Source: Cytophagaceae bacterium
GTDB taxonomy: Bacteria; Bacteroidota; Bacteroidia; Cytophagales; Spirosomataceae
Length of the DNA: 64,000 nucleotides
NCBI GenBank assembly: GCA_027491315.1
Contig: JAIXWL010000001.1
Coordinates: 62,001 to 126,000 of the forward strand
Reading direction: 5' to 3'
The translations under genes were made by a program, and so were the position numbers. Shown here in pieces: positions 55,592-63,517 of the stretch; the stretch's first letter is position 1, and each line of letters starts with the position of its first letter. The notes beneath the pieces were generated by a model that ran no database searches, was not told where the DNA came from, and saw only the letters and a list, made by a program, of their open reading frames with translations.

Positions 55592-56905
55592 ACCAAATAT
55601 TTGCAACAATAAATAGGCATTCAGGCCTAAAATCACTGCACTAATTAACCAAGAAAGTAACGTTAACCACTTAGGATTTACAAATTTCCCCATTTTTGCT
55701 TTATCACTGGTGAACCAAACCAGAGGTATTACCGCAAAACTTAGCTGCATCGAAAGGACTACTTGAGAAAAGACCAATAATTCACCAATCTTGCTATCTC
55801 CCCAAATCCACGTGATAAAAAAGGCAGGTAATATAGCCAACATGCGGGTGATTAATCGCCGCAGCCAAGGTGCTAACTTTAAATCAATAAAACCTTCCAT
55901 GACAATTTGACCAGCTAATGTACCCGTCAAGGTTGCATTTTGACCTGATGCTAATAAAGCTATGGCAAATAAGGCAGATGCCCATTGACTTCCCAGTACC
56001 GGATCAAGTAATTGATAAGCATCCCGTATATCAGCGACATGCGGCATACCATTGATATGAAAAGCTGATGCCGCTAAAATTAAAATTCCTGCATTAATAA
56101 AAAAGGCCAAGCCCAATGAAAGGGTAGAATCAATCGTAGCGAATTTGATTGCCTTGGTCTTATCTGATTCTGTATGAGCAAAGGCCCTTGTCTGTACAAT
56201 ACTGGAATGTAAGTAAAGATTATGCGGCATTACGGTTGCCCCTAAAATACCAATGGCCACATATAGCTGACTAGAATCCTGAAATATGGAAGCTTGCGGA
56301 ATAAGCCCTTTCATTACACTCGATATATCTGGTTGAGAAAGTAGCAATTCATATCCAAAACAAAGAGAAATCACGGCTAATAAAGACATGACAATAGATT
56401 CCAGCACCCTGAAGCCACGGTGCTGGAAGTATAGAATTAAGAACACATCTAATATGGTAATGAGTATACCATACAGAATTGGAATGTCAAAAAGCAAATT
56501 TAATGCAAGAGCTGACCCAATTACTTCAGCTAAATCGCAAGCTACAATTGCTAATTCGCAGAGTACCCATAGAAATATGGCTACAGGCTTTGAAAAAGCT
56601 TCTCCACAAGCCTGAGCTAAATCACGACCTGTAGACACTCCTAGTTTTAAAGCCAAATGCTGTAATACAATGGCGAATAGACTAGAAATAAAAATAACCG
56701 ACAATAGCGTATAACCGAATTGAGAACCTCCCGCTAAATCAGTAGCCCAGTTCCCCGGATCCATATATCCTACTGCCACCATAAATCCAGGGCCAATAAA
56801 TGCTCGCAAATTTTTCCAGAAGCCGGGGCCAGAGTGAATGGGAATACTTCCGTATACCTCACTTAATGACCGCGTCTTACCTTCTGACCGCCAAGCGTTT
56901 GACAT
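55583..56905 (-). CDS. mntH: Nramp-family divalent metal (manganese) transporter
   Basis: 440 residues, about 11 membrane helices. Helix 1 has the metal-binding DPGNWATDLAGGSQFGYTLL, and helix 6 has GATVMPHNLYLHSSIVQTR with the MPH signature. Proton-coupled import of Mn2+ and possibly Fe2+. It is divergent from a DtxR/MntR-type regulator with a palindrome between them, which supports manganese control. Confidence 0.95.
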   Translation of the reverse strand: MSNAWRSEGKTRSLSEVYGSIPIHSGPGFWKNLRAFIGPGFMVAVGYMDPGNWATDLAGGSQFGYTLLSVIFISSLFAIVLQHLALKLGVSTGRDLAQACGEAFSKPVAIFLWVLCELAIVACDLAEVIGSALALNLLFDIPILYGILITILDVFLILYFQHRGFRVLESIVMSLLAVISLCFGYELLLSQPDISSVMKGLIPQASIFQDSSQLYVAIGILGATVMPHNLYLHSSIVQTRAFAHTESDKTKAIKFATIDSTLSLGLAFFINAGILILAASAFHINGMPHVADIRDAYQLLDPVLGSQWASALFAIALLASGQNATLTGTLAGQIVMEGFIDLKLAPWLRRLITRMLAILPAFFITWIWGDSKIGELLVFSQVVLSMQLSFAVIPLVWFTSDKAKMGKFVNPKWLTLLSWLISAVILGLNAYLLLQIFGLA

Positions 56906-56927
56906 AGATGAATAGTTTGATTACGAA

Positions 56928-56957
56928 CAAATATAGATAAGAATTACGAGCAAACAA
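56928..56957 (-). promoter_or_regulatory. mntH promoter (-33 TTG and -7 TATATTTG)
   Basis: On the minus strand, TTG (from 56957) is followed after exactly 19 bases by TATATTTG (56935-56928), the textbook Bacteroidota spacing. The -7 box ends 22 bases before the mntH ATG. This is the best promoter in the window. Confidence 0.68.
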
Positions 56958-56963
56958 AAATAT

Positions 56964-56983
56964 TTTTTAGTCAAGACTAAAAA
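56964..56983. promoter_or_regulatory. Candidate MntR operator palindrome
   Basis: TTTTTAGTC (56964-56972) and GACTAAAAA (56975-56983) form perfect 9-bp arms around AA. It lies between the divergent mntH and mntR genes, 6 bases upstream of the mntH -33 TTG and about 50 bases before the mntR ATG. DtxR/MntR proteins bind such short A/T-rich palindromes. That this site is bound by the adjacent regulator is inference. Confidence 0.62.
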
Positions 56984-57034
56984 TTTATTTTATGTTTCAT
57001 TTTGTGTACTTTTATATTGGCTTAAATCAAAAAA

Positions 57035-57697
57035 ATGGCAACATCATTCGCGGAAGAAAATTACCTAAAGATTATTTATCGATTGTCAGAATCGACTTTA
57101 GAAGACATTTCGACCAATGCTGTGGCTGAATTAACCCAAACCAAGGCTGCCTCTGTGACCGATATGCTAAGAAAATTAGCTGAAAAAGGTTGGGTAAACT
57201 ATCAAAAATACCAAGGTGTGAGACTCACGGAGGAAGGAGAAAAAATAGCCTTATCCATCGTTAGGAAACATCGTTTATGGGAGGTTTTTTTGGTAGAAAA
57301 AATGGGATTCAATTGGGATGAGGTACATGAAATCGCAGAGCAATTAGAGCATATTGAATCAGAGGCATTAATCAATAAATTAGACGAGTTTTTAGATTTT
57401 CCAAAGACTGACCCACATGGTGACCCGATACCTAATAAGGAAGGTATTCTTCCCGAATTAGGTTACATGCATCTTTCAGATTTAAAGGAAAACAAAGCTT
57501 GTGTTTTGATGGGCGTTGCCAAGGATTCCGCTGTTTTTCTTCAATTATTAACGCGCCTGCATTTAAGCCTGGGAGCCAAGCTCATCGTCAAAGAAATCAA
57601 TCCATTTGATAGGTCAATATCCGTATCAATCAATGAATCGGGGCCCGTTTTCATTAGCCACGAAGTTGCCAAAAATATTTTGATTAAAATGGCTTAG
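57035..57697 (+). CDS. mntR: DtxR/MntR-family metal-dependent regulator
   Basis: 220 residues. N-terminal winged helix (EENYLKIIYRLSE, ISTNAVAELTQTKAASVTDMLRKLAEKGWVNYQKYQGVRLTEEGEKIA), then the metal-binding and dimerisation domain (VRKHRLWEVFLVEKMGFNWDEVHEIAEQLEHIESEALINKLDEFL), DFPKTDPHGDPIP, and a C-terminal FeoA/SH3-like domain. Bound Mn2+ or Fe2+ would make it repress mntH. The -7 region TACTTTTA (57007-57014) is one base off consensus. Confidence 0.92.
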   Translation: MATSFAEENYLKIIYRLSESTLEDISTNAVAELTQTKAASVTDMLRKLAEKGWVNYQKYQGVRLTEEGEKIALSIVRKHRLWEVFLVEKMGFNWDEVHEIAEQLEHIESEALINKLDEFLDFPKTDPHGDPIPNKEGILPELGYMHLSDLKENKACVLMGVAKDSAVFLQLLTRLHLSLGAKLIVKEINPFDRSISVSINESGPVFISHEVAKNILIKMA

Positions 57698-57717
57698 CCA
57701 AAATTGAGCACGGATTT

Positions 57718-60657
57718 TTAACTCAATAAATCCAAAACCTCATCTTCGCTTAGATTGCGAAGTATACCTTCATCAGAAGTCACCAAATCATTGGCCAGGT
57801 CTAATTTTCGTTGTTGGAGCGCAAGAATCTTTTCCTCTACGGTTTGTTTTGAGATAAACTTATACGTAAATACCGTCTTAACCTGCCCAATTCGATGGGC
57901 ACGGTCGATGGCTTGGGCCTCGGCTGCAGGATTCCACCAAGGATCAAGTAAGAAGACATAATCAGCTGCCGTTAAATTTAATCCTACTCCACCTGCTTTT
58001 AAAGAAATCAAGAATACGGATTGTCCGTCTACTTTTTGAAAGCTCTCTACTTGCCCCTTTCTATCCGAAGTACTTCCATCAAGGTAGGCATATTTTATAT
58101 TTCTCTCATCCAAGGCTTTTTTGATCAATGCCAAATGCTGAACAAATTGACTGAAAATCAATACCTTATGATGCTGCTCTAATACAGTTTCTAATTTCTC
58201 CAAAACGGCTTCCATTTTTCCTGAATCACCTTGATAGCCTTCCTCGCATAGGGATGGGTGATTGGCCAATTGACGTAATTTTGTCAATCCTTGTAAAACA
58301 GAAAATCTTGATTTTTGTAAACCTTCATCTTTGATTTGTTTCAATAACACATCACGGTAAAAGGACTTAGTTTTATCGTATAAGCGTTCCTGCTCTTCGG
58401 ACATTACACAATAGGTAACCGATTCCATTTTAGCAGGTAAATCCGCCGCAACTTGTCGTTTTTCCCTTCGTAATAAATAAGGCTTAATTAAAAAATAAAG
58501 GCGTTTTTTCTTTTCAGCATCCGCTTTCTTTTCAATCGGCACTTGAAATAAGTCCTTAAAATATCGTTGCGTTCCCAAAAGACCAGGATTCACAAAATTC
58601 ATTTGTGACCATAAGTCCATGGTTGAATTTTCCAAAGGAGTCCCCGTCATCACAAGACGGTATTTAGCTGAAAGTTTCTGAACCGCTTTGGTGATATTGG
58701 CTAATGGGTTTTTGATGGCCTGTGATTCATCCAAAATCACATAACTGAAGGATTGCTTCTCGAACCAATCAATATCAGAGCGAACCATACCAAAAGAACA
58801 AAGTATCAAATCCACCTTGCCTAATTGGGCTTGTAGCTTTTCTCTTTGAGGACCACTGTAAACCAACACCCTTAGTTGAGGCGTAAATTTCTTAGCCTCC
58901 ATTTCCCAGTTGTATAGCAAGGAAGTAGGCATGACTAATAAACTAGGAAGCGTTTCTCCTTGCTCTTTTAAGCTCTGCAATAAACACAAGGTCTGCACGG
59001 TCTTACCTAGACCCATATCATCAGCTAGGCAGGCTCCAAGGCCCGCTGCTTGGCGGGTCCGCATCCAACGGTAACCGTCCATCTGGTAAGGCCGTAGGGT
59101 ACCTTTAAATTGTTTGGGAACTGGAAATTCTTTGGTCTCTAATGCCAAATCCGTTATGGTCTTACTGCGCAAAGCCGTTTTGACCAAATCTTGATTTTCC
59201 CATTCTTGTACCAACTGAAAATGTTGCCTTTTCAAATAAACCCCATCTTCCCCAGGTCGAGTCTCCGAAAAGTAGAAAAGGTCTTGGTAGTCGTGGAACC
59301 AATTATCTGGTATAATGGCAATGGATCCATCCGGTAAATGAAATTCTTTCTTTTTCTGTAATATCAATTGACGAATCTTCAAAAAGGGTATTTGGAATTC
59401 CCCAAATGAAATTATCGCTTGAATATCAAACCAATCTAGTTTTTCTCCGATTCTAATCTTTATTTCTGGCTTGCCTAAGAAATAGCGAGGTGCTTGGCCA
59501 TCGCCTTTAAACTGAACACTAAATCCTGCCTGATCCAGAGCGGCCTTATTTAAGGTCAACCATTGAACAGCCTCTCCCCTAGAAAGCATGGCTTTCCCAT
59601 CTACTTCAATTTGCAAGCCCAAAGACTTCAATTGTTGATACGCTCTTTTTTCTTTCGTTAAAGAGCGCATGATTTTTTGAAATGCGTAACTATCTCCCTT
59701 TTTCTCAAACAGGACATTAGCTTCCGAACCTAATCCGTCCCATGGAAAACGATTATTTCCATATTGAAATGACAAAACAAAATTCCAGCGATCAGCAGCT
59801 TCCAAGGCAGCAGATTTTTTACTTGGGACCTTTTCCTCTTCTACTTTATTAACCACTGGCCCATAAGAGAGCAAATACTGACAATTTTTCTCGGTATTAA
59901 ATATCTCAAACCCTTTAGCGTGTACGGGATACCTGGCTACCATCGCTTTTACAAACTTTCGGAAGTAATCTTCCTCCATGTTTTTAGGAATCACGACAAA
60001 CTTCTTATTCAAGAATGGGCGTAGCTTTTTACCTTCTAATGCAGGTTTAAAATGGTATAACTTTTGATTCAATAGCATCCATGCTGGCTCATCACAAAGC
60101 ACCATGGCGTCTTTATATTGAAATTCTAATTTATTGCCAGCATATTTTAAGGTTGGGAAATAGTGTGTGTTTTCCTCATTCCTCATAAAATGGAATAAAA
60201 CTTCTACCGGCTCTGGCTGAATCTGAACATGCTGACGCATGGGATTACCATCATTGCCCATAATGAATAAGGTTTTATCTGGGCAAATCAGTTCGAAAAC
60301 CTGACCTCGTTTTTTCTCAACCACACTCAATACCGCTTCCTGAATTTCCTTCTCCCCCTTTTCTGCATCAAACGTTTTTAAATAAAATTCTTCCATCGTT
60401 TTACGTTTGGAAGTATTAAATTTTTCAAAAATAGCAGCGGGCTTCATCCCCTCGATTAACTTCACAGCTTGCTCATCACGCTCATCTAAGCCATGAGCAA
60501 ATTCATGAAAGTTACGGGTAGTTAAGGTTTGATATTCCCAGGTTAATTGAGATTTCTCATTTAACTGCACCACAAAGACCTCGAACAAATAGCCGAGGCA
60601 TTCATGGGATAATAAGGAATACATTACCTGAAAAGGCTTACTGGGTGAAATCTTCAT
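57718..60657 (-). CDS. SNF2-family DEAD/DEAH-type helicase-like ATPase
   Basis: 979 residues. The N-terminal 500 residues are a family-specific region. The SNF2 core: motif I LADDMGLGKTVQTLCLLQSL near residue 545, motif II ILDESQAIKNP, TGTPLENSTMDLWSQ, and the C-terminal half with LISLKAGGVGLNLTAADYVF and DPWWNPAAEAQAIDRAHRIGQ. Double-stranded-DNA translocase; its role in bacteria is poorly known. It stands alone with no restriction or defence gene beside it, so it looks like the common chromosomal housekeeping form. Confidence 0.92.
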   Translation of the reverse strand: MKISPSKPFQVMYSLLSHECLGYLFEVFVVQLNEKSQLTWEYQTLTTRNFHEFAHGLDERDEQAVKLIEGMKPAAIFEKFNTSKRKTMEEFYLKTFDAEKGEKEIQEAVLSVVEKKRGQVFELICPDKTLFIMGNDGNPMRQHVQIQPEPVEVLFHFMRNEENTHYFPTLKYAGNKLEFQYKDAMVLCDEPAWMLLNQKLYHFKPALEGKKLRPFLNKKFVVIPKNMEEDYFRKFVKAMVARYPVHAKGFEIFNTEKNCQYLLSYGPVVNKVEEEKVPSKKSAALEAADRWNFVLSFQYGNNRFPWDGLGSEANVLFEKKGDSYAFQKIMRSLTKEKRAYQQLKSLGLQIEVDGKAMLSRGEAVQWLTLNKAALDQAGFSVQFKGDGQAPRYFLGKPEIKIRIGEKLDWFDIQAIISFGEFQIPFLKIRQLILQKKKEFHLPDGSIAIIPDNWFHDYQDLFYFSETRPGEDGVYLKRQHFQLVQEWENQDLVKTALRSKTITDLALETKEFPVPKQFKGTLRPYQMDGYRWMRTRQAAGLGACLADDMGLGKTVQTLCLLQSLKEQGETLPSLLVMPTSLLYNWEMEAKKFTPQLRVLVYSGPQREKLQAQLGKVDLILCSFGMVRSDIDWFEKQSFSYVILDESQAIKNPLANITKAVQKLSAKYRLVMTGTPLENSTMDLWSQMNFVNPGLLGTQRYFKDLFQVPIEKKADAEKKKRLYFLIKPYLLRREKRQVAADLPAKMESVTYCVMSEEQERLYDKTKSFYRDVLLKQIKDEGLQKSRFSVLQGLTKLRQLANHPSLCEEGYQGDSGKMEAVLEKLETVLEQHHKVLIFSQFVQHLALIKKALDERNIKYAYLDGSTSDRKGQVESFQKVDGQSVFLISLKAGGVGLNLTAADYVFLLDPWWNPAAEAQAIDRAHRIGQVKTVFTYKFISKQTVEEKILALQQRKLDLANDLVTSDEGILRNLSEDEVLDLLS

Positions 60658-60695
60658 GTACTAGTAAAGCACTCGAATGCACGAGTTCTTAGAGT

Positions 60696-60719
60696 AAAAC
60701 CTTCAAAAATAAGGTTTTT
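60696..60719 (-). terminator. Possible weak terminator after prmA
   Basis: AAAACCTT (60696-60703) and AAGGTTTT (60711-60718) form an 8-bp stem with a 7-base loop. In the minus-strand direction it lies about 50 bases after the prmA stop with a short T run. The stem is A/T-rich, so confidence is low. Confidence 0.4.
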
Positions 60720-60766
60720 AAACGAAATACCGAAAAAATATAGGCTAATATTAGAAAACTACAAAA

Positions 60767-61594
60767 TTAAAGCTTTCTCAAGTGCAAGCAGGTCCAACGA
60801 TTCTTCTCCCTTTCAGAGATAAAAGAAAGCCCTGCTTCAGAAGCCTCCTGTAATAATAAAGGAACATCTTCTTGGTAGAAACCGCTTAAAAGTAAATGAC
60901 CTCCCGATTTAATTCTCAAGGCATATTCTGACATTTCATCCAGGAGAATATTACGATTAATATTTGCTAAAAGAACATCATAGGGCTCGGGAGATTGGTC
61001 ACGAATTGTTCCCAAATCAAAGCGAATATCATTCAATCCGTTCAAGGAGGCATTTTCAATGGAATTTTCAACAGACCATTCATCCACATCAAATCCATTA
61101 ACTGGCTCAGCTCCTAATTTCCTAGCCACAAAAGCCAATATCCCTGTTCCCGTTCCTGCATCTAAAACAGATTTACCCTCCAAATCCAGCGTAAATAAAG
61201 CCTCCACCATTAAACTCGTGGTTTCATGATGACCCGTTCCAAACGACATCTTGGGATTAATCACAAGTTCCATTTGATAGCCTGGCTCTGATTCATGGAA
61301 ACTAGCCCGAATGAAAAGTAAATTAGAAATTCGTATGGGATCATAATTACTTTCCCATACATGATTCCAATTTTGCTTTTCAATGCGTCCCATTTCCACC
61401 TCTATGGGCCCGATGGCTTGATAGCGAGAAATTAATTCTTGAAATTCTTCTTCATGAAATAGAGCTTCAGGGCAATAGGCAAAAAAACCTTCTTCTGTAT
61501 CTTCAAATATATTAAATCCTATTTCACCTAATTCGGCCAATAAGATATCCCTCAATTCAGCAGATGCTGAAATTCGCGCTTGAATGGTTGCCAT
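60767..61594 (-). CDS. prmA: Ribosomal protein L11 methyltransferase
   Basis: 275 residues from ATG 61594. SAM motif VLDAGTGTGILAFVARKLGA near residue 145, the PrmA-typical NPKMSFGTGHHETTSLM just before it, and post-motif VNGFDVDEWSVENSIENA and LLANINRNILLDEM. Methylates ribosomal protein L11. The frame extends to 61648 but that part overlaps the MCE gene and starts away from the usual N-terminus. Confidence 0.93.
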   Translation of the reverse strand: MATIQARISASAELRDILLAELGEIGFNIFEDTEEGFFAYCPEALFHEEEFQELISRYQAIGPIEVEMGRIEKQNWNHVWESNYDPIRISNLLFIRASFHESEPGYQMELVINPKMSFGTGHHETTSLMVEALFTLDLEGKSVLDAGTGTGILAFVARKLGAEPVNGFDVDEWSVENSIENASLNGLNDIRFDLGTIRDQSPEPYDVLLANINRNILLDEMSEYALRIKSGGHLLLSGFYQEDVPLLLQEASEAGLSFISEREKNRWTCLHLRKL

Positions 61595-61598
61595 ATTA

Positions 61599-62546
61599 TT
61601 AATTACTTGGAGGGGTATCTTTCTTTCCAAAAACGGAAATATTGACATAACGCTTAGGTTTCAAGCGAAAGTCAATCAATAATTTATCTAAATCCAATAA
61701 AGTCTTGTTTAGGCCTACATACAGACTATCATTCTTTAAAAACTTCCCAGCAGTACCTTGGCCCTTTTCCAAGCCAGAAACGATACGCTGTATAGATGCT
61801 ACAGCCAAATTAGCCTCATGTAGTGTTCTTCCCACTTGTAAGGCTTGAAGTGAATCTGCCACGGTATTGAATTTGACTAAAATAGGTTTTAGCTGTTTTT
61901 CCGTTTCGATGAGACTTTGAGATAAAATCTTCATGTTCGCAGAAATCTGTGCAACATTATTCCGATTTTCCTCTACCATCCCGTTGACAGAACCATTGAT
62001 ACCCTTAACGGTGCTGTTAGAGCTTTTAATTAATTCATTTAAATAAGAGCCCGTATGTTCAAATTTCTTACTGATTTGTCGGAAAGAAATCAACAAGGAG
62101 TCGGCATTTTCAATTACAGGAATAGCCCTTTCCTTCAAAAGTGAGGTAACTCCTTTCTCCAAAGATCCCGGAATGAATGATTCCTCGGCTAGGGCCCCTT
62201 TACCTGCAAATTCCAAACGAATGATTTTACCCCCCAAGAGGGCTCCATCCATTAAAATAGCTTCTGTTTTATCGGGAATGACTAAATCTTTGGCTAAACG
62301 AAGCGTTACTAAAATTTTATTCCCTTTTTCGGGCTGCAAAGTGACGGATTTGACCTTTCCAACTTCAATACCGTTCACCATTACTTGATTGGAAACCATT
62401 AATCCATCTACATTGTCATATTCTATATAATAGATCCTAGACGAAGAAAAAACATCATTTCCCTTCAGAAAATTAAAGCCAAAATACAGGATTAAAAAGG
62501 CTATTAAGGCCAAAAACCCAACTTTTAATTCATTACTTTGAAACAT
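61599..62546 (-). CDS. MCE-domain (MlaD-family) lipid transport protein
   Basis: 315 residues. One N-terminal membrane helix (VGFLALIAFLILYFGFNFL), the MCE domain (NVDGLMVSNQVMVNGIEVGKVKSVTL, about residues 40-120), then a long helical tail with heptad-like sequence. It forms part of the periplasmic conduit that moves phospholipids between membranes. No MlaE/MlaF partners are adjacent in this window. Located 4 bases before prmA and 8 bases after the amidase gene, an arrangement seen in many Bacteroidota. Confidence 0.9.
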   Translation of the reverse strand: MFQSNELKVGFLALIAFLILYFGFNFLKGNDVFSSSRIYYIEYDNVDGLMVSNQVMVNGIEVGKVKSVTLQPEKGNKILVTLRLAKDLVIPDKTEAILMDGALLGGKIIRLEFAGKGALAEESFIPGSLEKGVTSLLKERAIPVIENADSLLISFRQISKKFEHTGSYLNELIKSSNSTVKGINGSVNGMVEENRNNVAQISANMKILSQSLIETEKQLKPILVKFNTVADSLQALQVGRTLHEANLAVASIQRIVSGLEKGQGTAGKFLKNDSLYVGLNKTLLDLDKLLIDFRLKPKRYVNISVFGKKDTPPSN

Positions 62547-62554
62547 GTCAGAAT

Positions 62555-63355
62555 CTATTTTTCGATTTCTTCCTTATACTTTTTAAATGCGCCTACTATG
62601 GCATCTGCTACTTCTGATTGTCCCTTTTCCGAATTCAAATAACCTTCTTCTTCCGGGTTAGTTAAAAATCCTGTTTCAATCAAAACACTGGGCATGGCTG
62701 TTCTCCAAATAACTAAAAAGCCAGCTTGCTTCACACCAAAGCTCTTTCTATTGTAAACTTTGGCAAATTGCTCTTCTACTTTGGAGGCAAATTTAACGGA
62801 AGATGCCATAAAGGCACTTTGGTAATTGGCCATCATAATATGAGCAAGTGGAGAATTAGGATCAAAGCCATTATAGGTTGTTTGATAATCTTTCTCTTGC
62901 AAAATAACGGAGTTTTCTCGCTTGGCTACGTTCAAGTTACCATCCGTTTTATGTAATCCCATGGTATAGGTTTCGGTTCCATAAGCAGCTTTATTGGGTG
63001 CCGCATTACAATGAACAGAAATAAATAAATCAGAGCGATTTCGATTGGCAATGTTTGCCCGTTCATTCAATTCAACAAAATCATCAGTGTCGCGGGTATA
63101 AACCACTTTCAGATCGGGAAATTCAGTCTTTAATTTTTTCCCCACTTCTAAAATAATTTTCAAGGTCACTTTACCCTCTTGTGCTCCTTTCGGGCCTAAA
63201 CAACCTGGGTCTTTTCCCCCATGACCAGCATCAAGACAAATCGTTTTAACCAAGTTACGCTTAGCAGAACGAGTAGGCTCAGGTAATCTTGGTATGGCAG
63301 CAATTAACAAGCATGTTAAGGCAAAACCAACAAAAGCTCTAAGAACTGTAAACAT
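62555..63355 (-). CDS. N-acetylmuramoyl-L-alanine amidase (Amidase_3)
   Basis: 266 residues. Signal peptide/membrane anchor (LRAFVGFALTCLLIAAI), then the zinc amidase: CLDAGHGGKDPGCLGPKG (His), VTLKIILEVGKKL with the Glu upstream in QEGKVTLK, ISVHCNAAPNKAAYGTETY (second His) and SVLIETGFLTNPEEE with the catalytic Glu. Cuts the stem peptide from glycan strands during division or turnover. First gene of the amidase-MCE-prmA set, divergent from the lptD-like gene. Confidence 0.94.
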   Translation of the reverse strand: MFTVLRAFVGFALTCLLIAAIPRLPEPTRSAKRNLVKTICLDAGHGGKDPGCLGPKGAQEGKVTLKIILEVGKKLKTEFPDLKVVYTRDTDDFVELNERANIANRNRSDLFISVHCNAAPNKAAYGTETYTMGLHKTDGNLNVAKRENSVILQEKDYQTTYNGFDPNSPLAHIMMANYQSAFMASSVKFASKVEEQFAKVYNRKSFGVKQAGFLVIWRTAMPSVLIETGFLTNPEEEGYLNSEKGQSEVADAIVGAFKKYKEEIEK

Positions 63356-63385
63356 TATTTTAATGAATTAGACGTAGGTAAGTCG

Positions 63386-63425
63386 CAAAGATGTAATTTT
63401 GTATGCTTATACAAAGACAAATATA
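63386..63425 (-). promoter_or_regulatory. Candidate promoters for the amidase operon
   Basis: Minus strand: TATATTTG (63425-63418) is an exact TAnnTTTG box about 63 bases before the ATG. A nearer one-mismatch box, CATCTTTG (63393-63386), has TTTG 18 bases upstream in place of the -33 element. Either could serve. Confidence 0.38.
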
Positions 63426-63517
63426 ATTTTTAAATTCCATCCTTCGTTCATTAACATGCGAATTTATCAGCAATCCCATGATGATAACCGTATTTTGAAC
63501 GATGAACCAGCGCAGAT

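Noticed and set aside
57718-60657. SNF2 helicase as part of a defence island.
   Set aside because: No restriction, methylase, nuclease or other defence gene is beside it; neighbours are mntR and prmA.
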